Assembly (NCBI GenBank): GCA_030535235.1
Contig: JAUNCL010000007.1
Span: 29,174-93,173, forward strand
Direction: 5' to 3'
Source: Bacillota bacterium
GTDB taxonomy: Bacteria > Bacillota > Clostridia > Oscillospirales > Oscillospiraceae
DNA: 64,000 nucleotides
Positions 61,899 through 64,000 of this stretch are shown here, in pieces. Positions within the stretch are counted from its first letter, which is position 1, and each line of letters starts with the position of its first letter. The position numbers and the translations under genes are program-made. The notes below the pieces were generated by a model. It saw nothing but the letters and a program-made list of their open reading frames with translations, had not been told where the DNA came from and made no database searches.

Positions 61899-63479
61899 TC
61901 AGGCCGGGAAAATATGGGCGGAGAAGCCCTTTGTTTTCTTGCTCTCATAGAGGGCGCTGTCGGCCTGCCGGCAGATCTTGTCAAAGGTCAGGTCCGGCTC
62001 TCCCCGGCAGAAGACCGCCCCCAGGCTGAGGAATATGCTGTTCTGCTTCAGCTCGGCCACGGGATGCTCGGCCAGCCACCGGAAGAATTTTGTGAAAAAT
62101 TTCTGGGCCTCCTCCTCCGTCAGGATCCGGGGCAGGTACATGATGAACTCGTCGCCCCCCATCCGCATGAGGACGTCCTCCGGGCTGCTGACCGCCTCCA
62201 TGGCCCGGGCCACGGCCACCAGGGCGGCGTCCCCCGCCATGTGGCCGTAGGTGTCGTTGATGGCCTTGAACTTGTCGCAGTCCATGATGCAGAACAGGCC
62301 GGGCATCCCCGCCCGGAGCAGGGCGTTGATGGCGGACTCCCCGGTCCCCCGGTTTTTCAGGCCGGTCATCAGGTCGGTCTCCGAGAGATGCCGCAGCCGG
62401 GTCTCGTTCTCCCGCAGGCTGGCTACCTTCTGGGCGATGCTCTCCTCGGAGCTGCAGATGGCGTCGTAGAGGACCTGGATCTCGTCCCGGGTGCGGACCA
62501 CATAGCGCTGCTTCCAGGCCTCGCTCTCCAGCCAGGTCTCCTGGTCGGCGCTCTGAAAGGCCAGGGTGTGCCTCATGATGGCGTCCGTGGGCTGGATGAG
62601 CATCGTATAGCTCATCCAGCTGGATAAAATAATGGCAAAGATGCTCACCGAGAACTCCAGGCCCAGGAGCTGGACCACAAAGGAAAAGAGGGCGAAGAGG
62701 TCCCCGTCTTCCAGAAAATCATGGGTCAGGTATTCCAAGGTGCTGTACCAGGTCACCATCACCGACAGGAGGACCAGCGCCGACAGAATGATGTACATGA
62801 TCTTATTGAACACGGAAATGCCGGCGTAGGGGACCCTCCGTTTCGCATATTCCTCCGCCAGCTCCTTGGAGGAGCAGCGGTAAAGATAACCCAGGGGGAG
62901 TCTTCCCCGGAGGACCTTGGGAAAGCAGCACAGGACCAGGGCCATCAGGAGCACCGTAATAGCCTTGTCTATCATATCCAAAAAGAGGTCCCCCAGAAAC
63001 TGGGCGGAAAAGCCCCCCAGGCCATGGTCACAGAGCCAGAATACACAGGGCGCGGAGATGGTTTTCCCCACGACTTCTCCATAGAGGTACCAGCCCATCA
63101 CCGAGCCAACCCCGCCGCCGATGGCCACCATCAGGACCCACAGGAGGACATAGCCCTGCCAGATCCTGAAGGCCCCCCGCTTGGACATCTCCGCCGCCAG
63201 GGCGGCCATGACCACCGTCAGCACCCCGAACATGATGCCCGAGGGATCGCCGAGATACCACAGGTAATTGGAGGTAAAGGCGGCCACCATGCCGGGGACC
63301 ACCCCACCCAGGACGCCCACCAGGACGCTCCCTACGTTGTCCAGATACAGGGGCAGACCCAGATGGGTGACCAGCCCGGAGAGGACCACGTTGATGGCCG
63401 TCCCGGCTGCCGTCAGCAGGACCGTATCATGGGAAAAGCATCTTTCCAGATCGACCCGATATCTTCTTCTCTTCTTCAT
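61899..63479 (-). CDS. Membrane-bound diguanylate cyclase (GGDEF)
   Basis: A 526-residue protein. The first ~200 residues have six or more hydrophobic segments with a glycine-rich pattern like the substrate-binding membrane parts of ECF transporters (LYLDNVGSVLVGVLGGVVPGM). A second membrane region, with two segments, lies at 225-290, then a helical linker. The GGDEF domain starts at LSETDLMTGLKNRG; the active site is MGGDEF (about 440), intact. So c-di-GMP synthesis is likely. The inhibitory I-site RxxD is not clear. No EAL domain. It lies upstream of glyQS and has no partner on its strand. Confidence 0.87.
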   Translation of the reverse strand: MKKRRRYRVDLERCFSHDTVLLTAAGTAINVVLSGLVTHLGLPLYLDNVGSVLVGVLGGVVPGMVAAFTSNYLWYLGDPSGIMFGVLTVVMAALAAEMSKRGAFRIWQGYVLLWVLMVAIGGGVGSVMGWYLYGEVVGKTISAPCVFWLCDHGLGGFSAQFLGDLFLDMIDKAITVLLMALVLCCFPKVLRGRLPLGYLYRCSSKELAEEYAKRRVPYAGISVFNKIMYIILSALVLLSVMVTWYSTLEYLTHDFLEDGDLFALFSFVVQLLGLEFSVSIFAIILSSWMSYTMLIQPTDAIMRHTLAFQSADQETWLESEAWKQRYVVRTRDEIQVLYDAICSSEESIAQKVASLRENETRLRHLSETDLMTGLKNRGTGESAINALLRAGMPGLFCIMDCDKFKAINDTYGHMAGDAALVAVARAMEAVSSPEDVLMRMGGDEFIMYLPRILTEEEAQKFFTKFFRWLAEHPVAELKQNSIFLSLGAVFCRGEPDLTFDKICRQADSALYESKKTKGFSAHIFPA

Positions 63480-63656
63480 TCCATATCCTCATTTTCATTT
63501 CAAAAAATATCAAAAAAAACCGATAGAATCCCCATTTTATTGTCATTATAACAGAATGACCGGAATTTGCAAAGGGGGAATATGGCCAAATAACGGCCAT
63601 ATTCTTAGGGTGCGTTGTTCCTCCATAATGGAAAACAAGTGAAAGGAGGAGAGAAC

Positions 63657-63866
63657 GTGATCTGCTTTGACCCCCTGTGGGAGACCATGAAAAAGAAGGG
63701 TGTGACCACCTATACTCTGCGGGTGACCTACAAAATGAGTCATTCCACCGTGCAGAGCCTGCAGGAAAACAAATCTGTCACGACCTATACTCTCAACCGT
63801 CTCTGCGAGATCCTGGACTGTGGACTGGAGGATGTGGCGAAATATATCCCGGACAAGAAAGAATAA
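63657..63866 (+). CDS. Small Cro/CI-type helix-turn-helix regulator
   Basis: A 69-residue protein that is almost only the XRE/Cro-like HTH: LWETMKKKGVTTYTL, then the recognition helix region MSHSTVQSLQENKSV, and LNRLCEILDCGLEDVAKYIP. The start is GTG 63657 with AAGGAGG 7 bases before; an upstream ATG would add 14 residues with no ribosome site. It is divergent from the GGDEF gene. No clear operator is visible. Confidence 0.9.
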   Translation: MICFDPLWETMKKKGVTTYTLRVTYKMSHSTVQSLQENKSVTTYTLNRLCEILDCGLEDVAKYIPDKKE

Positions 63867-63867
63867 C

Positions 63868-63901
63868 GCTCCCGTAAACGCAATACGGGAGTGTTTTTTT
63901 G
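63868..63901 (+). terminator. Terminator of the HTH regulator gene
   Basis: Stem CTCCCGTA/TACGGGAG with a 7-base loop and TTTTTTT. Confidence 0.9.
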
Positions 63902-63932
63902 CTTGTGTAGGGGTCAGTGTCACAGGTTGATG

Positions 63933-63954
63933 GGGCCGATGTGGTCATCGGCCC
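63933..63954. repeat. Palindromic repeat GGGCCGATGTGGTCATCGGCCC
   Basis: Near-perfect inverted repeat with an arm of about 9 bases. It matches the one at 15327. It is preceded by a GTGTAGGGGTC segment shared with the other repeats. Confidence 0.75.
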
Positions 63955-64000
63955 AACCCACTTTTGTCATCCCACGTTTCCAAAAAAAGAGGGAGAGACC

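Overview
The window is a GC-rich bacterial chromosome segment that reads as an anaerobic, spore-forming member of the Clostridia, most like the Oscillospiraceae (Oscillibacter/Dysosmobacter/Lawsonibacter/Flavonifractor type). This is inferred from gene content and style: a YaaL-BofA sporulation pair, [FeFe]-hydrogenase maturases HydE/HydG, a short ProS and an alpha2-type glycyl-tRNA synthetase, SLH-domain surface proteins, Rel with an RFKD motif, strong GGAGG ribosome sites, and many palindromic intergenic repeats. I see no prophage, rRNA operon, CRISPR array or complete IS element. One tRNA gene (Gly, GCC) is present.

Layout. 1-6 kb: 5' end of metG, an orphan membrane protein, a DEAD-box helicase coupled to a DUF2156 protein and a GNAT acetyltransferase, then lrgAB. 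6-15 kb: secreted and surface proteins (SLH-anchored phosphoesterase, C39-like protein, DUF4015-like glycosidase, Ig-like/SLH protein) around yaaL-bofA. 15-23 kb: a divergent type IIA topoisomerase pair split by a copper-amine-oxidase-N-like secreted protein and a small zinc-ribbon membrane protein, then a lipoprotein and tRNA-Gly. 23-29 kb: a cytidylate-kinase-like protein, proS, a Phd/RelE-type toxin-antitoxin pair, and a polar amino-acid ABC importer. 29-33 kb: a PaaG-like crotonase and an SCP2-like/alcohol dehydrogenase/aldehyde dehydrogenase operon. 33-37 kb: hydrogenase maturation (TM1266-like regulator, hydE, hydG). 37-46 kb: maf-mreC-mreD-PBP2, zapA with a U32 peptidase, and a DnaD/DnaC-like pair. 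46-56 kb: M16 peptidase, a MurE-ArgB fusion, an Asp/Glu racemase, an ATP-grasp ligase, rel and recJ. 56-64 kb: two LTA-synthase-like sulfatases, glyQS, a membrane GGDEF protein and a small HTH regulator.

The point most worth following is 47.2-51.7 kb. Three same-strand genes encode a Mur ligase fused in frame to an N-acetylglutamate-kinase-like domain, an aspartate/glutamate racemase, and an ATP-grasp ligase resembling the D-aspartate ligase type. The Mur ligase has lost the usual diaminopimelate-recognition signatures. Together they look like a small pathway for making or attaching an acidic, possibly D-, amino acid to a peptide or cell-wall precursor. This is inference from sequence. The other notable signal is the repeat landscape: at least five families of palindromic intergenic elements, several of them mosaics that reuse the same modules in different order and orientation.
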